This document shows positions 1 through 11,984 of a DNA stretch of 64,000 nucleotides, piece after piece. Source of the DNA: Membranipora membranacea (lineage: Eukaryota > Bryozoa > Gymnolaemata > Cheilostomatida > Membraniporidae); NCBI GenBank assembly GCA_914767715.1, contig OU612070.1, forward strand, positions 16,821,501 to 16,885,500, read 5' to 3'. Each line of letters begins with the position of its first letter. Position 1 is the first letter of the stretch. Both the position numbers and the translations under genes were made by a program. Below the pieces are notes generated by a model. The model was not told the DNA's origin. It did no database searches and saw only the letters and a list, made by a program, of their open reading frames with translations.

Positions 1-207
1 CCACACGGAGGAGGCAGAATGTGCGATGTTATAAATGAGGAGGGGTCTGCTCACTCTTGTCATATAAATATGGAGGGCAGGGACAGCATCTCTCAGGCTA
101 GACCCCCGTCTCTAATACCTGACACTGACGATTGGTTAGATAGGCACAAACGTAGGCATTCTATAGACGATAGAATGCAAAGGGTGCAGGAATGGCTGTT
201 TGAGTGA
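1..207 (+). CDS. terminal exon of an unidentified + strand gene (5' part outside window)
   Basis: The frame is open from base 1 to the TGA at 205-207, giving about 68 residues that end in DRMQRVQEWLFE. The stretch is rich in charged and polar residues (DTDDWLDRHKRRHS, then an amphipathic DDRMQRVQEW tail) and reads like the C-terminal end of a cytosolic protein. The ATG at 19 lies inside the open frame and is probably internal, because the frame continues to the window edge. I do not recognise the family. It could also be a chance ORF, since it is short and the upstream exon is not visible. Confidence 0.4.
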   Translation, partial: PHGGGRMCDVINEEGSAHSCHINMEGRDSISQARPPSLIPDTDDWLDRHKRRHSIDDRMQRVQEWLFE

Positions 208-1613
208 AGATAAAATTACCCACCAAGTGGCCTTATCACAGCGGACCCATTTTTTTTGCTATAGGTAATCACTGTACAATATTTATGAGGAAGGGAAGAC
301 AATAAGGAGATTACTTTCAGTCTCGTAAGGCCCCACCAAAAAAAAACAAATATGAGGCAACTGTGATAAGGCTTACACTTTGAGTATGGAGAATCAATTA
401 TTTAAGTCCAAAAATCACAAAATATTACTATATTGACATCTATATGTGCGAAATTCAGTGCGCCTCACTCACCGAGCTAGCTTAATAGTTTTTTTATGGT
501 TTAAAACTTCATGGCATGCTATTTTCTGCTAAAATTTCTTATCCATCAAGTCTAATTTTATAGTGTATTAGTCTTATCACAGCTGTATTGTATAGATTGA
601 TGAGATCGTACAACATATTCATATTATAACTGACTGACAAGAAATATCATTCATAATTTATCACGTCCAACTGATATATTTTATGATTACATAGCTGATA
701 AACCACGTCTGAAATCATATCGATATCTCTGTGTTCCTTCTTTTATTTTCTGGTATACATATGTGTATGTATCACATCCCGCATGCAGTGTACTGCAAAA
801 TCAGAAGATTGGTTTTGTCAGTTATGATATCAGTCACCATCAATGATTGATTTCAACAAGGGAAGTAGAAATTTGGACAAAATTATTGGGTGAAAGTATA
901 AAACCCATAGTCGAGAAGGGTACTGAGCTCAATGTGTGACAGTAGCTGCATAATCATAAATAGGCTGTAGCATGTAAATGACGGAACCAATCCCGAGTAC
1001 ATGTTCACACCTGCTGGTGTCATAATATATTTAGTAGCTTCCTGTGTACTAATACTGGATTATTAATGGTGAATGGGGAACAGGTACAACAAGAAATCTC
1101 AATATCTGTGCGGACCTTGGACGAAACATGATGGTGTAAGATGGACGACAAGGTGTCAGTTCCTACGACACAAGTAACCCATAGTATTGCACGATTTTGG
1201 CAACCTGCTTGCTTTAATGACACATTCTGATCGTCATTACGACCGGCAGCCATCACATACATCTACTATCATTAGGTTGTCATCAATCTGTGAGAAGTTT
1301 TCCACCACCTTAACATTTTATTATTGAATATAATGTGTGTCACAACCAAAGGCACTGGTAACCAGCAAAAACATCAAATATTGATGAACATGTAATAGTT
1401 AATGCACCATAATCCCAGAATGCAGTATTCTCTTTATATTCGGTGCAGGGAGCTTATAATAAAAGCTATTGATAGCTTTGGTCAATGTCCAATTCGTCTA
1501 TGGTAAGATATGAAGTTCATTTGTAACATTTTGACCAGGTATTGGTCTGGTGTAGCTCAGGAAGTGTGTGCTTTATCACCAGCTGTAGCCTTTGGTTGAG
1601 GTGACCTGCAGGT
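208..1613. other. intergenic, no gene seen; probable GATM 3' UTR at its right end
   Basis: There is no convincing coding stretch on either strand. A minus-strand AATAAA (TTTATT at 1317-1322 on the plus strand) lies about 300 bp past the GATM stop and could be its polyadenylation signal. Confidence 0.4.
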
Positions 1614-4600
1614 TTACAAATATGTGTCCAGAATACCATCTCTTCTGATGTCACATGTCCAGCAGTGAAATCCACCTCCCAGGCTGTTGGCGAATCTGAT
1701 ATCAACCTGAGACAAGAGAAAGGTTATGCATTAGTACAAAATATGTTTGTTTTTAAAACAGTTCTTATTTTACGAGTGAACCGAATATATCTTTCAGTCA
1801 TTGTTAGATGATTCGTAAAAATATTTAAGGTACAGAATAATACACAGGTGTAAATATCTGAAGATCTGTACATAAATCTGTACACAAATACCAAAGCAAC
1901 ATATAGTTGAGCAGCTAGTTCTGCAGCTGGTAGCTGTGTAGTATTTAAACATTGAACAAATTCGTAGCCCTCGTGGGTAAAATTACATATAATGAGAATA
2001 TTAATGGTAAGAATTCCGGATAGAGTTAGGTCTTGTTCCCTCCATGCCTGCTCGTCTATAATGTAAGCATGTGGTATGTACTGTACAAGCCTATTACAGT
2101 ACATTACATATCCATGCGTCCATCTTAGATCAGCAGGGGGGGGGGCAACTCTATCTCTGTCCAGAAATTTTATCCAGAAGAATTTAGAATTTTATCACAG
2201 TGCAACTATTGCATTACTACTGCAGAACTAGCAGAACTTAATGTTGACCATGACATAAATCTAACTGTCACTGTTCAAGATAGAAAACATCACATACCTT
2301 GATGCACTCGATCCCGAGTCTCTCAAACATTTTAATGATGGGCGTTTCATTCTTGTCAACAACAACCCTCTTTGGGTCCAGCATCAGGACGTTCATCGAC
2401 AGCCATTTAGATGACATCCATAACGGATGGTCTGTCAACAAAAGGTCAAGGTTAAGTCACATGACAAGGTGAAGGTCAAAGATGAGCCACACTACTGACG
2501 TAATATGTATATCTCTGATCGATAGAGAGCGAATTAATTCACTTAGCATGAGTACCACCAGAAGGAATTTGGTGTGATGACCCGACGTAAGCTTCATTAT
2601 TTAGGGGCGGGAACATATTAAATACACAATAAATTAACATAAATTATGAAAGAAGAAAGCTTTTATTTTTCAAGTATCTGTATGCAGTGACATCTTTGCA
2701 AATCATTTTCATTGCCTGTTTGCAGATTTAATGTAGGGGCTATATTGAAGTATGATATGTTTATGGCCCAGAACTAGAATGACATAGAGCCATAACTATG
2801 CATGCAATTCAGACAATTGCGATGAAACCGATTTTTTCTGCCACTGTCAAATTGACAAGACAATGTCGTATAATTGAACAAAAAGTGCTTCATGCTAATA
2901 TCAGACTTACCTAGATCTTGTTTGGTCCAGTTTGCCTGTATTGGGGTTTGCTCTCCACTGTTTAGCCAGTAGGGGAAGCAAACTTGCATGCAGGCAAACT
3001 GGATCAAACTTTGTCTGAGACTTACCATCCGGCATCAGCGGTTTTGGCGGATGAACGATGTCCCATCCTGCTCTTTTAAACATCTCGATCTGGTGACAGG
3101 GTCTGTCTGGATTGGATAGCACCAGCCCTGGACCGATGATGTTGAATGTTGCATCAATGTGCATGGGATTGGGATCTTTGAAGCTAATGGTGTGAATCCT
3201 GAAACCTTGTGGCTCCAAATGTCTCTTCATCCATTCTATACCTTGGAAGTTTGTGACCTGAACCCAAAACAAAGGATCAAAAATAAAATTTTTGAAAACT
3301 AGGTTTTTCGATTTTCTCATCACTGGATCGTCGTGTCACCGTGGCAAGTTAGTAAGCAGGTGAGGTACTTTCTCTGGTCAAATTCCTACATGATATTTGT
3401 AATTGGCAATGATTGTCCTCTCCTTGTTAGTAAGAAGATAACTACCATTAACAAATGTAAAAATTGTGTGCTATCAGGCAGGGTGGGGTATATCCCACCC
3501 TCCCTGGTGCTATGATAACAAAGTTATAATTCTACTGATGCATTAATATGCACATACATGAGCATATGCATATGTATATGCACATACATACGCATATCCA
3601 CATACATATGCATAGGTATTTGTTAACTGACCTGACTACGCTGTGCAAAGATATCCCAGCCAGCCCTCATAAAGTCTGCAGCATCAAAGCAGGGCTCAAA
3701 CTCTGTAGTTACAAACATCCCCTTGGCGGCCAGCTTGTGGCGCTCTTCTACTGTCTTGATAGGATAATCCTGCAATTTAAAAAATAATTTGAGGAACGTG
3801 ACGATGTGAATCAGTAATTCATCTTCTTTTAAGTTCAATAAAATATTAAACATTATGAATATCTTTCTAATAAACAACATCAACATAACATGGATTGTCT
3901 TGCATGGCCGGGGCCGTTGGGTGAAGGGGCATAAGTTTAGGGGCTCAAACTAGGTGCTAGGTTGTCATTGATCGGATCAATCGCTGTTTTTCTTGTGTTA
4001 CCTGATCATAGAGTGCATCAGACATGAGAGGTTTAGGGGCTGTTGTCCATCTCGCGCCATTTTGGAAATACTCCTTCATCAGCGGCCTGTAAGCTCTGTA
4101 CTCGAAGAATCTGGAACGCCAAGCCATTGGTGCCTCGATCACCTCATCCCCGACCACGAGGATTATATCACGTGGCATGGCCGCATACAGACCTGAGATT
4201 TGAAGATAGAAATATAATCATTGTAATAATCCTGGTGAAACTAGACACCATTTCTTTTTCTTTGCACACTTACTTGACCACCCTTAACAACGGGCCCCTT
4301 TAACTTGATGCTTGTTTGGGGTAGTGACCCTATACCTTTGCCCCCCAAAACAGGCTACTCTTTTTTTTTTTACGAATAGGCAGAGGGGGATTTTTATACT
4401 GTAGGCAAGAACACAGTGTAGACATCCTGAATTTATGGTCCTGATCCAAACAGACCTATATATTATGATGCATGGATGCTATATGTAAATCTAAGATGAT
4501 TTAGGGTAGGAACTTGAACTCTGTGGCTGAGAGTACACACTTAAATAAGAGGTGGCATCGTTTTTAGAACTTTTAACATTCAATATGCATATTACATATA

Positions 4601-6501
4601 TTTCATGTGAATAAGAAGGCAGATTTTAAAAAAAAATTCCGTTAACAATTTTCTGCAAAACATCTGACCGTTTGAACCATCTGTATTATTCCATGAAATA
4701 CTTGCCTGACATTCTGACAGCGGGAATACAAATCATTCGTCATCCATAGGCGTTACCGTAACGCCTAGAAACATCATTAATTGGTTTCTAAGCTTGTTAG
4801 GAAATTAACTGGGCTGGGCAGTGTAAAAGTACAAACTTAAAGGTCAAAATATGAATGAGATACTGTCCGGGAAATCATGCTTTCCCAGAATGCTTCTGTT
4901 GGCAGAAACACCTGATGCCAGTCAGGTTTGACAGTTGAGAACTGCAATCAATCATCACCCCTAATCTACTAATGTATAGTACAACAATTGTTGATTGCAA
5001 TTGAATATTGATAGATTCCCGGGACGCAACAAAATTTGAATGGAAAATTTTAAGTGACTGAAGGACGCAACATCCTTCAGTCACTTATAATTTTCCATTC
5101 AAATTTTTTAACATAATTTAGAGATTTTTTGATCTGGAAGTTGGCATTAGACAATGACAGGTATGCACCCTTATAATTTTGGCAAGTGTTGAGCCTTTCA
5201 CAGTACCAAGCGTCTGGACTTCAATATGATAGACCATCACAGGACACAGTAATTATAGCCATTGAGATTGGTAAGCAGAAGGTATTAGACTTTGTAATAT
5301 AACGCAATATAATATAACATAATACGATACAATATAATTTAACACTATACAACAAAACATACACACTATACAATATAGCACACCTTGTGATCTGAAATCT
5401 GGAGTTTGGTATGTCTCAGACCAGTCAACCACGTCTGGTCTGCGTACCTTCACTCCTTCGGCCTTCAGGATCATACACAGCTCTTCTATCTCCGCGTAAG
5501 CTCTGTTCAAATGAGCCTGCGGGAATCGATCTCCTCCATTCTTTGTGTAAAAATCCCAATACTTCTCATAGGTGTTTGCCTAAAGTACAACAACAACTCA
5601 GTCGGTGAATTTTCGATAAAGTTTGCTCCCATCAACTGGTCACGCCATGGGGAGCAACTCCAACTGCAGGCAAATGAACCAAACTTGGTCTAGTGAAATC
5701 GGTCATATGTCGCGAAAAAAGCATCTGGCTACAGTTGTTCTTTTAACAGCTTAAATAGTTTTTTCATTTGCAAGTACTCTTACCTTGACTTCAACCGTGA
5801 ATTTTGGAATTGTTGCCCCTTCTACCCTTCCGACAATGACCTCTTCTAGAGTATCCCATTCGTTACATGACCAGACTGGAGAATTCCTGTAGTTCTCGCT
5901 GGCTCTCTCAACCAGTGGTTGCTCCGCAATAGCCTAAATGAAAATATATCAATATGAATTGGACAAGATTGACTAATCACTTCGGAGCGTCTGATTCCAT
6001 CAATTGATGACATTTCTTGGCTGATCGACAAGTGTTTGTTCTGGATTATGGACTAGTTGTAAAATTCTTTGGTCACAAGACATGATGATTGCCAGGAATT
6101 GGAATTGGTCAAAAGTAGCAGGATGGAAACTGGGTCTAAAGCCAAACAATTGATGTAGTAAAGTTGCAAAGAATTATGGGTATTTTACCAAATGTCACAG
6201 TAATGTTCTTCCAGTTTTTACTAGTCTAAGACGGCAGACAGCTGCATTGTGAGTTTGAATTTCAATTTCAATTCCAAATTGGGTCTTTGAAAATTTAATT
6301 CCACTAACTCGCCTTTCAGCTGTCTGAGCACTTAGACTAAAATCTTACCTGTGTTTGTAGCGTGGAGAGTCTTCTCTCCGCACTATTATTTCTCTTTCTT
6401 CTTTGTTCAGATCCAGAGCTGGTGCTTGAATTCTTCAACCAAACCTGCCGAGAACAACCACAAACACCTGATAAACCCCTCCCATTTTTCAACAATATCA
6501 T
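1614..6501 (-). CDS. GATM: glycine amidinotransferase (AGAT), mitochondrial; 8 exons, intact
   Basis: Transfers the amidino group of arginine to glycine, giving guanidinoacetate and ornithine, the first step of creatine synthesis; in animals it is a mitochondrial intermembrane-space enzyme. Exons (minus strand): 6349-6501, 5784-5933, 5384-5579, 4002-4192, 3632-3769, 3026-3257, 2298-2431, 1614-1706. All have GT-AG borders and join in phase to 428 residues, close to the roughly 423 of vertebrate GATM. The match to the family is near-continuous: [15 protein letters not shown]-like start, [29 protein letters not shown] (catalytic Asp), [14 protein letters not shown] (catalytic His), and [10 protein letters not shown] with the catalytic Cys in the last exon. 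The ATG at 6501 begins a basic, Ser-rich, acid-poor leader of about 50 residues that fits a mitochondrial presequence. MITEs sit in introns 1 and 6, the latter at the splice donor. I see no frame damage. Confidence 0.96.
2903..3026. mobile_element. MITE with 9-bp target duplication overlapping the GATM exon 6 donor
   Basis: The 9-mer AGACTTACC occurs at 2903-2911 and again at 3018-3026. Between them is a 106-bp element whose ends are imperfect inverted repeats (GTTTGGTCCAGTTTGCCTG near the left end, CAGGCAAACTGGATCAAAC near the right end). The 9-mer, read on the minus strand, is the GGTAAGTCT splice donor of GATM exon 6, so the insertion duplicated the donor. A 9-bp duplication fits Mutator-like transposases. 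A possible diverged relative of its right end lies near 5670-5692. Confidence 0.75.
3468..3515. mobile_element. ultra-short palindromic insertion (about 30 bp) with 9-bp flanking repeats
   Basis: GTGCTATCA (3468-3476) and GTGCTATGA (3507-3515) flank a G-rich/C-rich palindrome at 3477-3506: an arm beginning GGCAGGGTGGGG, centre TATA, then CCCACCCTCCCTG. A closely related palindrome with its own 9-bp repeats is at 33087-33137. It lies in GATM intron 5. Confidence 0.55.
3548..3615. repeat. degenerate CATATG/CACATA microsatellite
   Basis: Runs of CATACATATG, GCATATGCATATG and CACATACATACG next to the GATM exon 5 donor. Low complexity and no coding potential. Confidence 0.7.
5032..5106. repeat. 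perfect-to-near-perfect hairpin, about 33-bp arms
   Basis: The left arm (5032-5065) starts AAATTTGAATGGAAAATTTT and ends GTGACTGAAGGA. The right arm (5073-5106) is its complement with one or two differences, leaving a 7-nt loop. I see no flanking target duplication. It lies in GATM intron 3. Confidence 0.75.
6222..6339. mobile_element. MITE with TAGTCTAAG terminal inverted repeats in GATM intron 1
   Basis: The left end is TAGTCTAAGACGGCAGACAGC. The right end is the complement of TAGTCTAAGTGCTCAGACAG. It stops 8 bp from the exon 1 donor (6348). The ends match the larger palindrome at 7392-7521, so both belong to one family. Confidence 0.65.
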
Positions 6502-7380
6502 GCTACTCAAGTTAAGAATATTAGAATGAAGAACTCTTGAGAACAACTGGTTGGTAGACGGTGTCCTTGGCTCTTGGTTGTGTAAGTTTCAATGCCGAGG
6601 AAACCCTGATTATGTATATGACTATTATATATTAGACAAGCTTCATTTCAATTAACATAACTATTTTTGTACTTCACTATAATTATTTTCAACCTCTGAT
6701 TGAACTGATCATGAGTTTATAATTAGTGTACCTGACAGGCTACATGTAGGGCTTCCTGATGCTCATCACGAAGTCATATGAAAATAAAATTAGCCATTGT
6801 GACGATTATGATGTTGGATTTTTTAAATTATGAGAATTTTATGGTCGCTTGGAATAAGGACATATGTCCTTACACTGTGATATAATGCCAAATTATTCAT
6901 GTCTAGCCTTGAAAGGAAGGTCAGACAATATGGTTTGATTTTATATAATTGATATACAGTATTTTATTTGGCAGACAATATCATCCTGAATTTTGAATTT
7001 GATTATTAGACTGCCATTACATCCCATAAAAACAGAAGAGTTTCTAGGATTGTGGGGAGGGGCAATTACCTTTTTGATTTGTTTTAGTTTTATCTGAAAC
7101 ATTCTTGAAACTTTTTAGATTCACTGCTCACAATAGGGAATAGTCGAATAGAATAGTGAATTTATAGCAGTGTGATCATAGAGTCTATGAGTCTATGCGT
7201 GAGATAAAAAATACCCAGTAACAATATTATTGCCTGTTGGGCAACAGACACAACACAATGCCAATTTATCTTTGGCACATACTACTACATGTTGACATGT
7301 ACTGTTAGGTGCCACGCGACAGACCTTCATTTTAGACGACCCACTTTATGTGCTTCATTAATTGTTTTCTCACACAAGTC

Positions 7381-7531
7381 TAGTGTGACTGTAGTCTAAG
7401 TGCTCAGACTCCAAGGCGCAGGGAGTTACTTGCGCACGCTATCAAACTCCTCTCCCCTTCAGAGGAGTTTGATAGCGTGCGCAAGTAACTCCCTGCTCCT
7501 TGGAGTCTGAGCACTTAGACTAGTGTGACTG
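7381..7531. mobile_element. long-palindrome MITE (arms about 55-60 bp) with 10-11 bp direct repeats
   Basis: The left arm 7392-7453 begins TAGTCTAAGTGCTCAGACTC, and the right arm 7461-7521 is its complement with only a couple of indels around a 7-nt loop (CCCCTTC). TAGTGTGACTG flanks it at 7381-7391 and 7521-7531. The terminal sequence is shared with 6222-6339. AT-rich filler follows at 7560-7630. Confidence 0.8.
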
Positions 7532-8094
7532 GTCTGCTGCCATTTATCGCCATTGCCCATTATATATATACATATACTTAATAAAATTAATATTTAAATA
7601 TATATATATATATAATTAATTATAAATATACTACTGAACAATATTATTGTGATTAGTATCTAGTAACTAGTGAATTGAAAAAAAAATCCAAAATGGCAGC
7701 AAGCACTGCTCGAGCGTGACAAATACGGGAGTGGGGGGGGATTGGGTGCATTTTTTTGCCTACCCGATTTAATTCCATGCAATCCGATGTATTATCATAT
7801 TGCGAATTCACCATACAGTTTGATAAAATGTCTAATAAAATTGTCCAATCTCCAACCTTTAAGTCCGATTTATGGTAAGCTCTGCGAGCCAATTCAATTC
7901 AATTCAATTGCAGTGTTGTTAACTTTGTTTAAAAGCTCTAATCAGCCAACTCAAATTGCCTGAGAAAATTAGTGCGCTCTCAAAAAGGTGAAGTACTTAT
8001 TTTGAAAAATTATATTCCCAGGGGGAGGGGCAGGTTCTGTACCCTGACTTTTTTTGTCAGTTAACTTATAAAGGTGAAATGAAAGCTGATATAT

Positions 8095-8331
8095 TTACCG
8101 AAGATAGCGATATTTGACGAGGACTGGGACCTGGAGGAAGTCGTCCTCTGCACCCTCCCAGACGTGTTCTGATTCCAAGCATACTGTCTCAGGCGTCTCA
8201 CTTCTCATCCAATACAAGGTTATCTGCGAAGCTTGAATCTTTGCAATGGTGATCAGTATATGTGCTCGATATGGACTGTCCCTTTCGGCACTCAACGTTG
8301 ATATGAATGTCTTTCGTTCTGTAACACTCAC
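8095..8331 (-). other. possible isolated exon, family not recognised
   Basis: An open minus-strand stretch of about 78 codons with protein-like composition (ITLYWMRSETPETVCLESEHVWEGAEDDF). It has no ATG near its start, where the first in-frame codon after a TAA is GTG. It ends at a usable donor (CG|GTAAATAT at 8095-8094). An acceptor-like AAG lies just upstream. No partner exons were found, so it may be chance. Nothing else coding is visible between GATM and 13464. Confidence 0.2.
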
Positions 8332-8920
8332 TTAATGTAGATTGAATGGCATTTTAACACTCTGGTAGGCAATTATTTTCCTCAATGTCAAACAATGTTT
8401 ATCATCATGCGGGATTTGAAATATTATCATACCTGTCAAGTTTTTTTGGCAACTGACCAAATAAAAACGGATCCATTCTGATAACAATAGCAAAACTGCC
8501 TTATCGCCCAGTCACGCTAGCCTAGGCAGTACAGTCACGCCATATCTAGGGTACTTGTTCCGGATATTTTTTTTCGGTTGATATGGACTGTTAGTCATGT
8601 ATTGATGATATACATTATCAGAGAGAAAGGGCATATGTCCTTACATATGTCTCTGATATATATTATCAGAGAGTTTAAATAAACTATAGTCTCTGACACT
8701 ATGCTCAGATAGAAATAAACAAAAATATAGAAGTAAACTGGTTTGAAATAAGAAGAAGTATTTTTAATAAGCCACAAATTACAAATTACCTTGACGTGGG
8801 TGGCGTGACGGTTCGATTTGGTCAGGACTGAAGCGTGTACCTGATCTAATGCTTGTCTATTCGTGTCTACATGTGTGACATCATGCGGGGAGATTTGTGT
8901 GGTGATATCAGTACAGTACA

Positions 8921-9156
8921 GGGCCGTAGTTTAGAAGCAATGGCAGGGGAGGCAAAAATCTGAGGCATGTCAAGAACATCACAAGGAGGGGTACATGCAA
9001 CTTCCCCAAGGCAATTTAGGTTAAATAAATAGCAAAAGGAAATTCCAAAGTAGCTGTTTATGACATGGATTATTCAATTAATTTGTTTTTAGCCCACCAT
9101 ATTTACCTTTCTAGTGGAGGCAGTGCTTCTCTGCCTCCCCTAAAACTACGGGCCTG
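8921..9156. mobile_element. MITE of the CAGGCCCGTAGTTT family, copy 1
   Basis: Starts CAGGGCCGTAGTTTAG, continues with GGGGAGGCAAAAATCTGAGG, and ends GCCTCCCCTAAAACTACG then GGCCTG: clear terminal inverted repeats about 235 bp apart. Three relatives occur at 27400-27634, 28629-28862 and 36904-37126. Confidence 0.75.
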
Positions 9157-11830
9157 CAGCGTGGCAGAGCTTAACAACCTGAAGGTCACATGTTGATACT
9201 GAATGGCGTGTTCAGCGAGTTTTATGAGTTCACTAAACCTTCCGTACTATAATTTCGAGCAATTATGATTATTTGATAAGGGATTATGCTTAACTTTGTG
9301 GCCATTATCAAAATCTGTTGTTGAATGTGGTACCATTTAGTAGGCCGGCAGCTGAAGTGAGACAAGCTAGAAAATATATAACATTGGAGGTCCTATACTC
9401 CAGGAATCAGTACCTTAGTAGTCTCTAATGCAAATCACATGACTGCACACTAGCCTTTTCCCGATCCGGCCACTTTTTCTGTTTTAACAAGTCCAATTGC
9501 ACATAGTGTAGGTGCAAACATAGGGAAACCATGGAAATATGTCAGTAGGGCAACATATATGAATTTCCTTGTTATTCAATTTGCAACCTCATAGTTCAGT
9601 GAATTGTGTATCTCCCTTGATTGTGAAAGTTGCCTTCTCTTGATTTAAATATTCATAACGCAGCAGAATAAAATGTGTGGTGAGCACTGATATATATTAT
9701 ATGGATTAGGGGAACATATCTGACCTTGAAAAAGCGTACGGCTATTTATGTATGGTTGCAAGACTGTATGTAGGTTGAAATTTGGATGTCAATCAATGCA
9801 TGAACTAAAAGCTGACAGATTCTTAGTCAGATCCAGTTGCTGACACAAAGTTATATACTGATGGCACATCCCCACAAATAGCAATGCCATGTATTTTAAC
9901 ACTGATTCATAAATTCATATCAATAGTGGTGAGACACTGCAAGTAGAGTGATCAGAGTGGTTCAACCAAAATCAGTGAATGATTTTAATCAGCAGGCTGA
10001 CAACACCAAAATCGAGAGAATCACTGCCTGCCTGCTAGAAATCACATCGTACGCCCAGAAAGTTTGGGTCTTATCACTCTAACTTACAAACTGTAAATGT
10101 TCAAGGGGAAGACAACTTGTGATGAACGGAATGGTGATTGTCCTATTAAATACTGTCTTAGGGACAGAGTTATGGCAATCTTTGTGAGGTTACTTTATTA
10201 GAAAATGTCATTGAGACTTGGGAGCACTGATGACTGAACTCCCAAGATCAAAAGCTGTGTGTTGTCTCTACATCAGCAATGCTCTTATTATAAATTATCA
10301 CATGAGAGCTTGGTAATACCAAAGAGCAACTGTTACTCCTTGGTAATACTGTGATTGGGCATTTTGCTATTAAAGCGTGATAGCCAACGTGACAGGGTGT
10401 TTATTTTCCTGATTTTGAACATCGAAAAATTTCATATAGAGAAAACAAGTTTGCAACATACAGCAGATAGCAACTGGGCTCATATATTTTAAATACTTCA
10501 TTATCTGATCAATTTATATAGTGAATATAGCATTATTTCTATTCAATAGAATATCTATATAAACGCTTTGGCGTTTTGCTTTTAAAACGTAATAAATCAA
10601 TAAGTGCATATTGTTTTATGTCAGGACTTGGAACACGCAATAAGTGCTCAGTTAAGTCCCGCTCAAAAAAAGAAATGAAATAAAACAATTAATAGAACAA
10701 AATGTGCGCATCAAATGCATTTTTGGACATATCTTATTACAAACTTAAGCTTTGACGCTAGTGTTGGATAAGGTTTATTGTGAACGGCAAGTATTAGGTT
10801 TTGTTTCTTCATTGTAAGGGTAAGGTGTAAGGGTCTAATGTAATAATGGTTATCTACATCTATTATAGCTTTGAATAGGTATCTCTAGTTACTGCTCTAT
10901 GATGTTAAATGCTGGCGAGGGGGACAACTACTGATTAACATCAAATGGTCAAATCTGATGCATCATTGTAAGTAAACATTATTAGCTGTCCATATGTATG
11001 CAAGAGCTTGGGGCTGCAATTAATCGGGACCGTCTACGGCTGCGCTCGCTTTCCCCGAACACCATTAGGGGTTGGCTGAGTAATTAATCGAAAAATATGT
11101 AGTTTGGTGATTAGTCAAAAACAAAATTACCATAATTATATAGAAAGTTCAATTTATGGCACTTGATGCCACAATTTCTGGTGCACCAGAGAGTAGCAAG
11201 TGCTAATCGATTGCAAAATCTCGCAATTTCACCATCCCCAAAGAGGAATGAACTGTAAATTGTTAGCACCGATCTGCAAGCCTGATCTACACTGCTCTAA
11301 GGCATGCGTACACATATTACTCAGCTCATAGCATAATTATAGGGTTATTGTAGACTAGGATTCAGTCAAACAATTTTGAGTTATCTGCATGAGCAGACAA
11401 CTTTATACAATAACAAACCGAAACCAATCAGCCAATCAAAACAAACCAAAACACAAGCACATGGGTCCACTCAGAAATTCACAAAAGTGATTCACTGCCT
11501 TTTGTGTGTTGGATATTGCTTCTGTGGTGTCCAACACAACCCATAATATAGACAAGGCCCGATTGCAGGCCTGAATCCCAGGCTAGGGTTATTGTTGGAG
11601 CTCACATAGCCTATTGTTGGGAGCTGTCTTTCTTGCTTGTCAGCTTTCCATGCAGTCACCTCTAACACTGACATCGAGACTACACTTTTATCATGTGTAT
11701 CTCTGATCGTTAGAGTCAATTTAGTACCAATCATATACCCATATAGGTCATTACACGAAATTCCTTGTGATGATACTCTTACTTGATGAATTATTTCAAT
11801 CTCTATCGATCAGAAATATACATGCAAAAT
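9157..11830. other. intergenic, no gene or element recognised
   Basis: AT-rich sequence with stops in all frames on both strands. I see no coding stretch, tRNA-like sequence or clear terminal repeat. Confidence 0.5.
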
Positions 11831-11897
11831 TCACTGGGTTTCCATAATGCGCAGTGATGACAACTCCGAAGTGATTCGCATTATGGAAACCCAGTGA
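11831..11897. repeat. perfect 21-bp inverted repeat, 25-nt loop
   Basis: TCACTGGGTTTCCATAATGC at 11831-11850 plus G is exactly complementary to 11877-11897. No flanking direct repeat is visible. Confidence 0.8.
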
Positions 11898-11984
11898 TTG
11901 TACCATGTCAGAAAGAAGAGTTCTGAGTAAAAAAGTGCATTTCAAGGAGTTCTCTGATTTCATGTAAACAGCAGTGGAACAGCA

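Noticed and set aside
1724-2104. 126-codon minus-strand ORF in GATM intron 7
   Set aside because: Bounded by good GATM splice sites, of low-complexity composition and with no domain; it is intronic.
3993-4303. Plus-strand ORFs opposite GATM exon 4
   Set aside because: They are shadows of the conserved minus-strand exon.
6856-6873. TAAGGACATATGTCCTTA palindrome, similar in style to the short insertions (also 8635)
   Set aside because: No 9-bp direct repeats at its edges.
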